From assembly GCA_017857255.1 (NCBI GenBank), contig JAFMDL010000012.1:1-47130 (forward strand): 47,130 bases of DNA, written 5' to 3'. The stretch is from Puniceicoccaceae bacterium. GTDB lineage: Bacteria > Verrucomicrobiota > Verrucomicrobiia > Opitutales > Coraliomargaritaceae. Every line of letters starts with the position of its first letter. The first letter of the stretch is position 1. The notes beneath the pieces are model-generated. The model saw only the letters and a program-made list of their open reading frames with translations, searched no databases and had not been told where the DNA came from. A program made the position numbers and the translations under genes. Shown here piece by piece: positions 9,394 to 18,500 of the stretch.

Positions 9394-9565
9394 TGGCCCA
9401 AATCCAAAAAGACAAAATTGATCAGCGGATAATGTAGGCATACGAAATTAATATCAAGATGGCGGTGTTCGTCACAAACGCCGTTTCAGTTTGATCGTCT
9501 GGGCTGAACGCAGTCAACCTTTCAACGCATGGCAGTCGGGATCTCTGGCTCTACTGACTAGCCTA

Positions 9566-9997
9566 CTACCCTTCGCCAAATGAAATCGAGCTGATCCCGA
9601 CGGCCTTCAGTGCGTTGAGCACGTTGACTACACTTTGCTGGTAAGTCTCTGGATCGGGTTGCAGGATCACCAGCGTCTTAAGGCCAGCGCGATCGGAGGA
9701 CAGCTTGAGCTGCATTAAGGTACGCGTCAGATTTGGCAAGGCGCGGTTCCCTGGATTATCGGTCGGCATACCATTTAGCAAGATGGTGCCATCCAACAGG
9801 ATATCGATATAGTGTTGCTCCGGCAACGGCGTGCCTGGAGTCGCGGCCATACTGGATGGGAGTTTCACACCCAGATCGGCCTCTTCTTTGATGATCGATG
9901 TGGTGACCATGAAGTAAATCAGCAGCAAGAAAACGATATCGATCATCGGAGTCAGATCGACATTGTCTTCTGGAATCTGTAGCCTGCGTGCTTTCAT
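9566..9997 (-). CDS. exbD: ExbD/TolR-family biopolymer transport protein (second copy)
   Basis: 143-residue ExbD/TolR protein: short cytoplasmic N-terminus, one membrane helix carrying the proton-path aspartate (LTPMIDIVFLLLIYFMVT, about residues 16-33), then a periplasmic domain. ExbD works with ExbB to convert proton-motive force into mechanical work on a periplasmic partner. It is the last gene of the amylase-TPR-TPR-exbB-exbD-exbD operon, 8 bp after the first exbD. Two dissimilar ExbD copies are common in Verrucomicrobiota and Planctomycetes Exb clusters and may form a heteromeric complex. Confidence 0.93.
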   Translation of the reverse strand: MKARRLQIPEDNVDLTPMIDIVFLLLIYFMVTTSIIKEEADLGVKLPSSMAATPGTPLPEQHYIDILLDGTILLNGMPTDNPGNRALPNLTRTLMQLKLSSDRAGLKTLVILQPDPETYQQSVVNVLNALKAVGISSISFGEG

Positions 9998-10005
9998 GGA
10001 GAGTG

Positions 10006-10416
10006 TTATTTGTCGCTTTGGAAAGTGGCGAATACGACATTGGGTACCCCACCCTCCGCCGCCGCCGCGAAGACTTTACGCACTTCTTTAAACGGCACCA
10101 TGGCATCGGCGCGAATATACACTTTGAGACCGGATTGAGTGGCGTTGCCTTGAGCGATCAAAGGAGCAATATCTTCGAGTATGACTGCCTGTGGCCCAAA
10201 AAAAATCGAGCCATCGTTTTTCAAGGTCACAGTCATTCGTGCGCCACGATCTTCGGGAATCGTCGCGGCTTCGGCAATCGGTACCGAGATCGGCACCATT
10301 TGCTGAACCTGCATTTTGGCCACCGTCATAAAGAAGACGATGAGCAGAAAGACGATATCGATCATCGGAGTCAGATCCGGAAGGTCGATGGTGTCTTCTA
10401 TAGCGCGAGGTTTCAT
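10006..10416 (-). CDS. exbD: ExbD/TolR-family biopolymer transport protein (first copy)
   Basis: 136 residues with the same plan as its neighbour: LPDLTPMIDIVFLLIVFFMT is the single membrane helix with the conserved aspartate, followed by a periplasmic domain ending in a VVFATF strand. It starts 29 bp after exbB and is followed after 8 bp by the second exbD, so all three are expected to be co-translated into one inner-membrane motor. The two ExbD proteins are clearly diverged outside the membrane helix, arguing against a recent duplication. Confidence 0.93.
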   Translation of the reverse strand: MKPRAIEDTIDLPDLTPMIDIVFLLIVFFMTVAKMQVQQMVPISVPIAEAATIPEDRGARMTVTLKNDGSIFFGPQAVILEDIAPLIAQGNATQSGLKVYIRADAMVPFKEVRKVFAAAAEGGVPNVVFATFQSDK

Positions 10417-10445
10417 AAATTTGTATTGCGGTATAACGCTATCAA

Positions 10446-11228
10446 TTAAGCAGATTTGTTCGACTCATCGACCATGCCGTGCTTGGCCATCAGTCGGGTC
10501 ATCGAACCGATCTGTTCATAAATCCCAGACGACGCAGCCATGTATTTGTTTTTAAAATAAAAATAAGCCATCAATGCGGGAATCGCAATCAGTAGGCCCG
10601 ACGCGGTGGTAACTAGGGCTTCCGAAATATTATTGGCCAACAACTCAGGCTTGCCGAGTCCTTGCGAGGCGATGTTACGGAAGGCTTTTACCATACCACT
10701 GACTGTGCCGAGCAGCCCCATCATTGGCGAGACCGAGGCGATCACCTGCAAGTATTGCACAAACACGAGCGGCTTCGCTAGCACCTTACTGGCGCGCTCC
10801 TCTAATGCTTCGTTAACCGCCGATGAAGTGACATGCCCCTCTTGCACGGTTTGAAAACCTAGCTCCAAGATGCTTGTCATATAGCCTTCGTGCGCAGCGC
10901 AAGCCGCAAGCCCAGCGTCGGCATCTCGATTACTGATGGCTGCGCGCAGGTCGTCACGAGCTTCTGGTTGCGTGAAACGCGACTCCCGAATTAGTAAGCC
11001 ACAATACCCAGCGAGCCCGACCAGTGCGACCGAGAACATCAGCAATGGATACATCGCCCAGCCGCCTTGCTGGAACATCGTCCAAACTGTAATCGCTTCC
11101 TCGGCAGACGCGGCCTCGACTACGATTTCGGTTTGCGCGCTCAGGCATGAAGCCAGGGCGAGAAACGCAATACTCGCAAGCGAACGCGTGCGTAAATTCT
11201 TCGTGAGTTGATTCATTAATAGTTTCAT
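10446..11228 (-). CDS. exbB: MotA/TolQ/ExbB proton-channel protein with N-terminal signal-like segment
   Basis: 260 residues. After an N-terminal signal-peptide-like segment (SLASIAFLALASCLSAQ) come three membrane helices: about 57-80 (YPLLMFSVALVGLAGYCGLL), about 155-175 and about 200-222. The TolQ/ExbB core motif ASVSPMMGLLGTVSGMVKAF is intact, followed by ISEALVTTASGLLIAIPALM. The extra N-terminal exported segment is a feature of the longer ExbB form found in several phyla. The ATG overlaps the stop of the upstream TPR gene by 4 bp (ATGA), so translation is probably coupled. Confidence 0.94.
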   Translation of the reverse strand: MKLLMNQLTKNLRTRSLASIAFLALASCLSAQTEIVVEAASAEEAITVWTMFQQGGWAMYPLLMFSVALVGLAGYCGLLIRESRFTQPEARDDLRAAISNRDADAGLAACAAHEGYMTSILELGFQTVQEGHVTSSAVNEALEERASKVLAKPLVFVQYLQVIASVSPMMGLLGTVSGMVKAFRNIASQGLGKPELLANNISEALVTTASGLLIAIPALMAYFYFKNKYMAASSGIYEQIGSMTRLMAKHGMVDESNKSA

Positions 11229-12319
11229 AAGGTGGATACTTCAGGGGTTGTGATTTCGAGAGCTTTTAAACTTTGAATCGCCCACGCTGTTTCTGAAAAA
11301 AGAATAGAGACTTCGCGGTGCGCGGCAATGGAAGCTTCGTGCAGGGCCATCTCACCATAAAGAACTGCAACCGTGTAGAGTAATTCTGGATACCACGGAT
11401 CGGTCGTCACAGCATAGGTTTTGCCCTCTGCGGCCGAACGCATCGCAGCAGCGAACGCTCCTTTGCGAATAGCCAGCCGCGCTTTAATCAATTCGCGCAA
11501 AGAATATCCTGCCGTGTTAACATCCATCTCCGGCAATTCATCCAAAAATACTTGCGGCACCAGATCGTGGCCTAGATAGAAACTACAATACGCTACCCAC
11601 AAACGCGCTTGGATTTGATTCGGCCCTTCGTGTATCTGCACCTTGCGGTAAAGCTCATAGGCTCTGACATACTCGCCTGCCTCGCGCCAATCATTAGCCA
11701 ATCGTAGATACACCTCAAGATGATCCTGCGACAGATGCCTTGCACTTAACAAATGCCGCTGCAATCGCGACAAAGCGGTGATTTCGCCAGCGGCAAGCAA
11801 TTCGAGACTCAGTAAACGCAGCTGATCGAGCGTGAGCGCCGGTGCAATTGCCACAGGTATCCGCGTCGCCACATCCGTCGCCGCAGTCCACTGCTTCGCT
11901 GCACGTAAGACCTCTAAATACGAGAGCACAGTGGGCAGCATGTTACCCGGAATTTCACTAAGCGACATGTAATCAAGGAAAGGTGCAACTTCACGTTTCA
12001 GAACGGGCAAGGCCTCGCGTGTCTGCCCTGCATCCAAGGCGGCAACCGCATCGTAATAGGATTGCTGAAAGAGAAAATTCAGCACGACTCCCTGCTGCAG
12101 TAGATCATCTAGTTTAAGGTAAGCGCGCCCACCTCGATCACGACCTTTCGGGCGAAAGACTACACTATCCCCGTCGATTCCAGTCAAAATCACATCGTTC
12201 ACTTGAGATGGATATTGAATACGAACAGGAAGCTCGGCAGCGTGAAGCGCCCCGTGGTAGCCGCTGATTAATAGCATCGAAGCGAGTGCGCAATAGAATC
12301 TGTTAATAAGAGTATTCAC
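11225..12319 (-). CDS. Exported TPR-like helical-repeat protein of the Exb operon
   Basis: 364 residues with a signal peptide (ALASMLLISGYHGALHAAE) and then an N-terminal beta-rich segment (about 30-80) that includes ILTGIDGDSVVFRP, followed by TPR/SEL-like helical repeats up to the C-terminus. Such proteins usually scaffold multi-protein assemblies in the periplasm. The start codon is GTG, 5 bp after the preceding TPR gene, and the end overlaps exbB, so it belongs to the Exb apparatus by operon logic. No enzymatic motif is visible; its exact partner is unknown. Confidence 0.8.
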   Translation of the reverse strand: MNTLINRFYCALASMLLISGYHGALHAAELPVRIQYPSQVNDVILTGIDGDSVVFRPKGRDRGGRAYLKLDDLLQQGVVLNFLFQQSYYDAVAALDAGQTREALPVLKREVAPFLDYMSLSEIPGNMLPTVLSYLEVLRAAKQWTAATDVATRIPVAIAPALTLDQLRLLSLELLAAGEITALSRLQRHLLSARHLSQDHLEVYLRLANDWREAGEYVRAYELYRKVQIHEGPNQIQARLWVAYCSFYLGHDLVPQVFLDELPEMDVNTAGYSLRELIKARLAIRKGAFAAAMRSAAEGKTYAVTTDPWYPELLYTVAVLYGEMALHEASIAAHREVSILFSETAWAIQSLKALEITTPEVSTL

Positions 12320-12324
12320 GATAT

Positions 12325-15300
12325 TTATAGCGTTTTCATACGTTGACGGGCGACCTCATACAATGGCGACTCTGAGCCTCGGGGTGAATCCACAAAAAAC
12401 TTATAAGTGCGACGGGCAGACTCGACATCGCCGCTGGCTTCCAGCAACGCAGCACTCTCCATCGCAGCCTTACCTGCCCACATCGGATAACCACTATAAG
12501 CCAAATAAGTGCGTTCGAAGAATCCTTGCGCCTTGCCAAGTTGCTCCTGATCCAGGAAGCATCGACCAATATTAAAAGTCGCTTCCGCCCAGATTTCCCC
12601 GCGCCAATCGCGTTGATTCAAGATCAAACTATACGCTTTAATCGCATCATCATAACGACGCGCAAGACGCAGCGCATCACCCCGTCCTCGAGCAGACTGC
12701 TGGGCACGCTCACTATCGAAGTGATCATTCAAAATACGCTCATAGTAATCCGCTGCTGAATCGAAAAAGCCGTCCTCTGCCTCTAATTCAGCAAGCATAA
12801 ACAATGCATCCACCACGGCGGGTCCGGTTGGTGCACGCTCAATCGCCTGCAACAGCAAACCACGTGCTTCGATTGGGTCTTTTTGCGCTTCGATGCCTGC
12901 GATCCAGACCAACGTCGCCGGACTCGCCAACTCAACCTCGTCGAAGCCCAGTTCAACAGGACTCACTTCCACATCTGCACGCTGGTTCAATACTCGAAGT
13001 AAACGTAGCGCCAAAGCCCACGCACCATCAGCCACCGCTTGTTTGCGCATCTCTTTAAAGACTGCTGCGGGCAACTCGTCAGGCAATTGATCCAGTTGAT
13101 TGCGCGACTGACGCATCCAATCAGCAAGCTCAGGATAATCGTTGATCTCCAGTGAGCGACCACTGCCTTCGACCGAGGCATGTGTAACATCTTTCAATGC
13201 ATCGTATAGCGGCTGACGAATCGTCAACGACTCCTGCAGCGGCACTGGTATAGATGAATTCTCTTGGAAATAACCGATCTGTGCCACGCGGTTATTGAGC
13301 ATCTCACTACGGAAATCTTCATCTGCGAGCAACTGTCTGATAAACTGATTCGTTGCTTCAAAACCTTCGCGAATGGCTGCATCGGATCGCCACCACGCAT
13401 CAATCAATAAATCCACATGATCCGACTCGATCTTGTTTCCAAAACGACTGATTCCATCACGATAGAACTCAAACGCCGCAGCGACTTCGCCCTGCTCTAA
13501 ATTAGCATCCGCCATGCGCATCACAGCTTCTGCACCCGCAGGTGAATCGGGAAAACGATCTAAGTAGCGCTGCAGGCACAGATCATGATCCGCAAAGCGT
13601 CGATTCGCTAGCAGCAGTGCTGCAGACTCAAAATACGCATGATCAATTAATGACTGCGCTCCTTGATATGTCTCGACCAACTCGTAGTTCTGCAGCGCAG
13701 CCTCCACCGCCGCCTCCATGGCATCCAGATCGCCCAAGAAGACATGCGCTTCGGCTTGTAACGGATGATTCCCAGCGACTGCCACCCATTCCTCGAAAAT
13801 GGCTCGTGCCTGCGCGTAATCTCCTTTGCCGAAATAAGCGACGCCACAACGAAATCGTGCCTCTTGAAAATACACACTACCGGCATGCGCTTCAATCAAC
13901 GCCTCAAACGCACGTAGCGCCTGCTCAAAATCGCCCACAAACAAATAAGCCATGCCGGACCAATACTTCACACTGTCGATAAACGCTCCGTCAGGAAACT
14001 CTTCACTCCAAATCGGGAAGTCCTCTAAAATCGCCTCGGTATCGCCTTTAACAAACCAAGCATGCCCGAGCGAATGCGTCATCTGCGCCGACACAGGATC
14101 AAATGGAAAACGGTGTAAGAACTCATCGGCTAAGACATATAGCTTATCGACCTCACCACCCTGCTTATATAATCGTGCTAGCTGTACCGCGATCGGTTTT
14201 TCAAACAGGACAAAAGCAGGTTCGTCCAAATACGCTTCAGCCATCTCAACCGCCTCCGCCTTGTAACCACACTCCAAGCCTTGCATGATAGCCGCATAGC
14301 GAAACTGCTCCACCTGTGCATGTTGCGGATAATCCTCAATCAAACGGCGAAACCCAAAATATGCCTCATAGGTGCGCCCCATCAGGCGTAGCACACGCGC
14401 CTGTCGCCAGCGTAAATTAGCAGTGTATTTCGGAGCCCCTGCCAGCAAGGCACGTTGCTCCCGCAGCTGATCGCGCTCGACGACCAACGCTGATTTCTTG
14501 GATACGATATACTGTCGTTTGAACAGTCGCTCTTCTAGCTCGATCAATCGATCTTCGACCACGAACAACAACTGCTCCACTGGCAGCACCATCGAGAATA
14601 ACAGCCCGGCCTCTAAATATTGCTCCTCCTCTTCAAAGCGATCGCCGACACTGAGTAGTCTGAGGTTAATCCCAAGATCGTAACGAAAACTGCGGTCTGC
14701 GTTGATCTCGGCCACGAGCGCCATGAGATCATTCAAATCACTGGTCACGAGTGCACGGTCAAACAATGCATTCAAACAGAACAATCGAATCTCCGAACTA
14801 TACGTCGGCTCAAGGCACTGCCGCAAGATCGCTTGAATGTCCGCATCACGCTCGGCAGCCACAGCGGCAACGACCAAGCGATTGAGCAAACCAAGTAAAT
14901 CATCTGCAGCGATTTGCTGATTATAAATACCAAACACATCCTTATAGCGACTGACCGCACCGTCCCACTGCTCGATACCATAGAGGCAATCCGCCCAATT
15001 GAACATCGCCAGCAGATGCCGCTCATCCGACAAAAAGTTTTTCACAAACTCATCCCAATACGGGATCGCTTCGCTTAAATGCGCCGCATCTCCAGACGCT
15101 TGAAACCACTTCATGTGAGCGAGGCCCAACATAAATATATTCTCACGATAGATGGCTAAATACTCAGCGCTCGCAGCGCCCGCCAGGCGCCCACGAATCT
15201 CGATCATATACGGAATCGCTTGATCTGGGTGTGCTTGCAACGATGCCTGCGCCCGTTGCCCCAGTGTCGGTAAATCCAAATCCGGAAACGCCTGCACCTG

Positions 15301-15570
15301 TGCCTCTGCGCGGAGCATTGACGAGGGCAACCAGGCCAGACAAAGGGTCAGCCAAACAACACAGCCAGCAATGCCCCTAGAGACCAGCCCCGAGACATAT
15401 TCCTGGAGGGTTCCGAGCCGCAGGCGACATGACCACAAGAAAACAACGCTCTGTCGTTTCCACACGCCTATTCTGCACAATGGCAACGACGGGGCGTTGC
15501 CCTCCACAAAAAGTGAAGCAAGCTTCGGGGAATCAGCCTCATCGCCAATGGATGCACCACTAGTTCGCAT
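12325..15570 (-). CDS. Large exported TPR-repeat protein of the Exb operon
   Basis: 1081 residues, almost entirely tetratricopeptide-like repeats; good examples are near residues 540-660 (FVGDFEQALRAFEALIEAHA, FGKGDYAQARAIFEEW) and 920-1010 (FDSAADYYERILNDH, YDDAIKAYSLIL). The signal-peptide-like segment GCVVWLTLCLAWLPSSMLRA does not begin until about residue 69. The ATG at 15570 has a good Shine-Dalgarno AGGAG five bases upstream and overlaps the amylase stop by 11 bp, supporting that start; a shorter form from a TTG near residue 45 is possible. The first 60 residues are encoded by a palindromic element (see separate entry). Likely a periplasmic scaffold for the ExbB/ExbD motor, by context. 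Confidence 0.82.
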   Translation of the reverse strand: MRTSGASIGDEADSPKLASLFVEGNAPSLPLCRIGVWKRQSVVFLWSCRLRLGTLQEYVSGLVSRGIAGCVVWLTLCLAWLPSSMLRAEAQVQAFPDLDLPTLGQRAQASLQAHPDQAIPYMIEIRGRLAGAASAEYLAIYRENIFMLGLAHMKWFQASGDAAHLSEAIPYWDEFVKNFLSDERHLLAMFNWADCLYGIEQWDGAVSRYKDVFGIYNQQIAADDLLGLLNRLVVAAVAAERDADIQAILRQCLEPTYSSEIRLFCLNALFDRALVTSDLNDLMALVAEINADRSFRYDLGINLRLLSVGDRFEEEEQYLEAGLLFSMVLPVEQLLFVVEDRLIELEERLFKRQYIVSKKSALVVERDQLREQRALLAGAPKYTANLRWRQARVLRLMGRTYEAYFGFRRLIEDYPQHAQVEQFRYAAIMQGLECGYKAEAVEMAEAYLDEPAFVLFEKPIAVQLARLYKQGGEVDKLYVLADEFLHRFPFDPVSAQMTHSLGHAWFVKGDTEAILEDFPIWSEEFPDGAFIDSVKYWSGMAYLFVGDFEQALRAFEALIEAHAGSVYFQEARFRCGVAYFGKGDYAQARAIFEEWVAVAGNHPLQAEAHVFLGDLDAMEAAVEAALQNYELVETYQGAQSLIDHAYFESAALLLANRRFADHDLCLQRYLDRFPDSPAGAEAVMRMADANLEQGEVAAAFEFYRDGISRFGNKIESDHVDLLIDAWWRSDAAIREGFEATNQFIRQLLADEDFRSEMLNNRVAQIGYFQENSSIPVPLQESLTIRQPLYDALKDVTHASVEGSGRSLEINDYPELADWMRQSRNQLDQLPDELPAAVFKEMRKQAVADGAWALALRLLRVLNQRADVEVSPVELGFDEVELASPATLVWIAGIEAQKDPIEARGLLLQAIERAPTGPAVVDALFMLAELEAEDGFFDSAADYYERILNDHFDSERAQQSARGRGDALRLARRYDDAIKAYSLILNQRDWRGEIWAEATFNIGRCFLDQEQLGKAQGFFERTYLAYSGYPMWAGKAAMESAALLEASGDVESARRTYKFFVDSPRGSESPLYEVARQRMKTL
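15444..15499. repeat. Imperfect inverted repeat inside the N-terminus of the TPR gene
   Basis: CAACGCTCTGTCG at 15444-15456 is mirrored by CGACGGGGCGTTG at 15487-15499 (11 of 13 pairs, 30-base spacer). It falls between the start codon and the signal peptide of the large TPR protein and encodes an atypical peptide (VEGNAPSLPL...WKRQSVVFL). It looks like a REP/MITE-type palindrome that became part of a coding sequence; only one copy is in this window. Confidence 0.55.
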
Positions 15571-18500
15571 GCGACTCCTGACTATTCGTATAAACTGCAG
15601 AAGACATTGGGCTCACAGACACCGTGGCGCTGCCATCTCGCACGGAAATTCGAGTGTGACTCAACACATCCAGCAACTCGCCGTTCGTAATTTCTGGATT
15701 CAACTCGAGCTCAAAAGTGACCCACTCGTCCGAACGGTTAAACAGCACCAAGGCACGATCATCTGCATAGGCTCGCACATACCCATAGCGATTCGCATCG
15801 GCGACCAAGACACGACGACTGCCCAGATACAGCGACGGATGCGTGCGGCGCGCATGCGCCAACTTTGAGAAATGCTCTCGCACCTTTGCTTCGGCCGACG
15901 AGACATCATCACCAAAACGCATCATACGCCGGTTATCTGGATCACCCGCTCCAGTCATGCCTATTTCATCGCCATAATAAATCATCGGCACACCATCGAT
16001 CGTCAGTAAAAACGTCATCGCCTGCTTTAATTTCTCATAGGCCGCCACATCATCGACTTTTAACTGGCGACTCCAGCCGACTTCTTCTTCATCAGCCTCG
16101 TCCGGGTCAGGCAAGTCACCATCGGCATACGCCATGAAGCGCGGCTTATCATGATTACCAAGCAGAGCCGACATACGGACACTGCGACCATACACTTCCT
16201 CGGACTGACGCAGCGCCGCTTCTAGTTGAGCAAAGTCGCCCTGCCCCTGTGCAAAGCACGGCACCAGCACATCGTAGAGCGGAAAGTCGAACTGACCATC
16301 GAGCATATTACCACCAACAAAATCAGAGATCACATGACGGTTTTGAAACGTCTCACCGACGAAATAATGATTCGCCTTAGGAAATTGATCGCGCATGCGT
16401 GTGCGAAAGCGCCACCAGAAATCAGGTCGGATATGTTTCACCGCATCGAGACGGTAGCCATCCAAATTATACGCCCCCATCCAATGCACCGCATCTTCTA
16501 ACAGGAACTCAACCGTCTCAGGATTTCGAAAATCGAACGCAGGCAAAAACGGCTCAAACCATGTAGTGTATGGGTTATCATTCCAGCGGCGTAAATTACG
16601 TGAACCATCGCTTAACTTTAATTGCCCAAACAGTTCTGGGTGCTCGGCACGGATCTCGCTGTCTTGGTGCACATGCTTCAACACGAAATCAGCCAATACC
16701 TTCATGTCTTGACCGTGCACCTCACTCACGAGTTCTTTAAGCGCAGATTCACCACCGAAACGTGTCTCCACGCCATAACGCTCAATTGGCCAATAACCGT
16801 GATAGCCAGTGTAAGAGCGGAACGGCTCCAGATACTCAACCCACGCGTCTGAGGGATTTTGATTCAAAGGCGCGAGCCAAATCACATTTACACCGAGGTC
16901 TTCAAAATAGCCCGATTCCATTTTTTGAGTAATGCCCTCAAAGTCGCCGCCGTGGTAGTTCGCAGCTGGCAATACTTTAGGATCATCGACGGACAGGTTG
17001 TTCACTGGATTGCCATCATTAAAACGATCTGTAAATGCGTAGTAGATAATATCATCCTGCCAAATATCTTCACTCGGTTCACCGGCATAGGTGATCGCAG
17101 GCAACCCGACCTTGCCATCGACATCCTCGACCAACACTCGAAGCATCTCACCTGAAATCGCCGCAGGTAACTCGACGCGCACCATCGCACCGTCGATTGT
17201 CGCGGGCAGGCGCACAACTCCACCGGACTTCGGTAGTGCCTCGGCAATCACCGTGCGCAGTGCTTTGTCCGACTGTAAGGTCAGCGTCGCGGCATCGATC
17301 GAACTGACAAACAGCGTGGGCGCAGCGGACGTGGCCGAGCCGCCACCGATCGTCACCACACTATTAAAACCGCCATGACCGTCTGCTTCACGATCAGAGT
17401 TAGCAGGATCAGTCTCCCAGCGGCCATCGATCACATATTTATACAACACACGACCTGCTGGATACGCACCCGAGCGCGCCCAGCCACCCTCGATACGTTG
17501 CAGCGGATCAGCGGATGCATTCCATTGATTCAACTCGCCGACCATCGCGACCGACGCAGCATCTTCATAGCCTTGCAAACGAAACGTATGCATCGGCACT
17601 GAATCGATTACCAGCGGCAGGCTGCTTTCGAGCGTGCGGCCTTGACCGCTCAAAGGTTCTAGGCCCAGCCGCACAGCATGCAAGCCCGAGGCGGCAACAT
17701 CTGTCGACACAATCAAGCGATGATTAAGTCGATCAATCGACACACTGATTCCATCACCGCCAGTCGCCGCAAAGCGATGCGTCGCACCGGGATTTCCAAA
17801 ACGACGCAGATCGAGCGATACAGACTCACCCGCACGCAGGCGAGTGACTGGCGGCGCACCTAGAAATACCTGCCCTGCATCCACTCTGGGGCTCTCTTGT
17901 GTGCCCTCACTCAGCGAATCTGCAGTCTGAATCTCCCAGTAATAGGACGCGAGTGGTGCGAGTTGATCCAAATAAATCCCTTCGCGCAGCGCCTCCGACA
18001 CCCGAATCGCTCGTACGGGTTGACCGTCGAGTGCCAGTTGATCTTTCAACACCAACCACTCGTCCGTCGTCTCAGCTAGGCCGAGCGCTGCAACAGCCGC
18101 TTCTGGCAACCGAACACGTACATGCCGCAGTGTGGCGCTGGGGTGAAAGTTACTCGTCACCAAATAGCTCGAATCCTGACGTCGATCACTGCGCACATAG
18201 GCATGCAGCCAATGCCCTGAAGGTCCCACGTCGGCCACTTTGCCGAAATATGGATTCGCCTGATTTGCCGCATTGAGCGGAATCGACACACCCGATGCAA
18301 AAGCAGGTTCACCGAGCAAATGCATCAAGCGCACGTACCATGCGCGCAACGCACGTTGAGCGTCCGAAAGCCCCGCACCGTCTGCCGCGCCGTCGTTCCA
18401 CCATTTGTTCAATTCAACCAGCGACCAGTAATCGAAAATACTCGTGCGTTGATCGTCACCACCAAAGCCTTCGCGGCCCAGGCCTGGTTCGCCGACTTCC

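Noticed and set aside
9511..9526. Possible second operator (GTCAACCTTTCAAC) downstream of exbD
   Set aside because: Half-site spacing and symmetry do not match the consensus; too weak to list.
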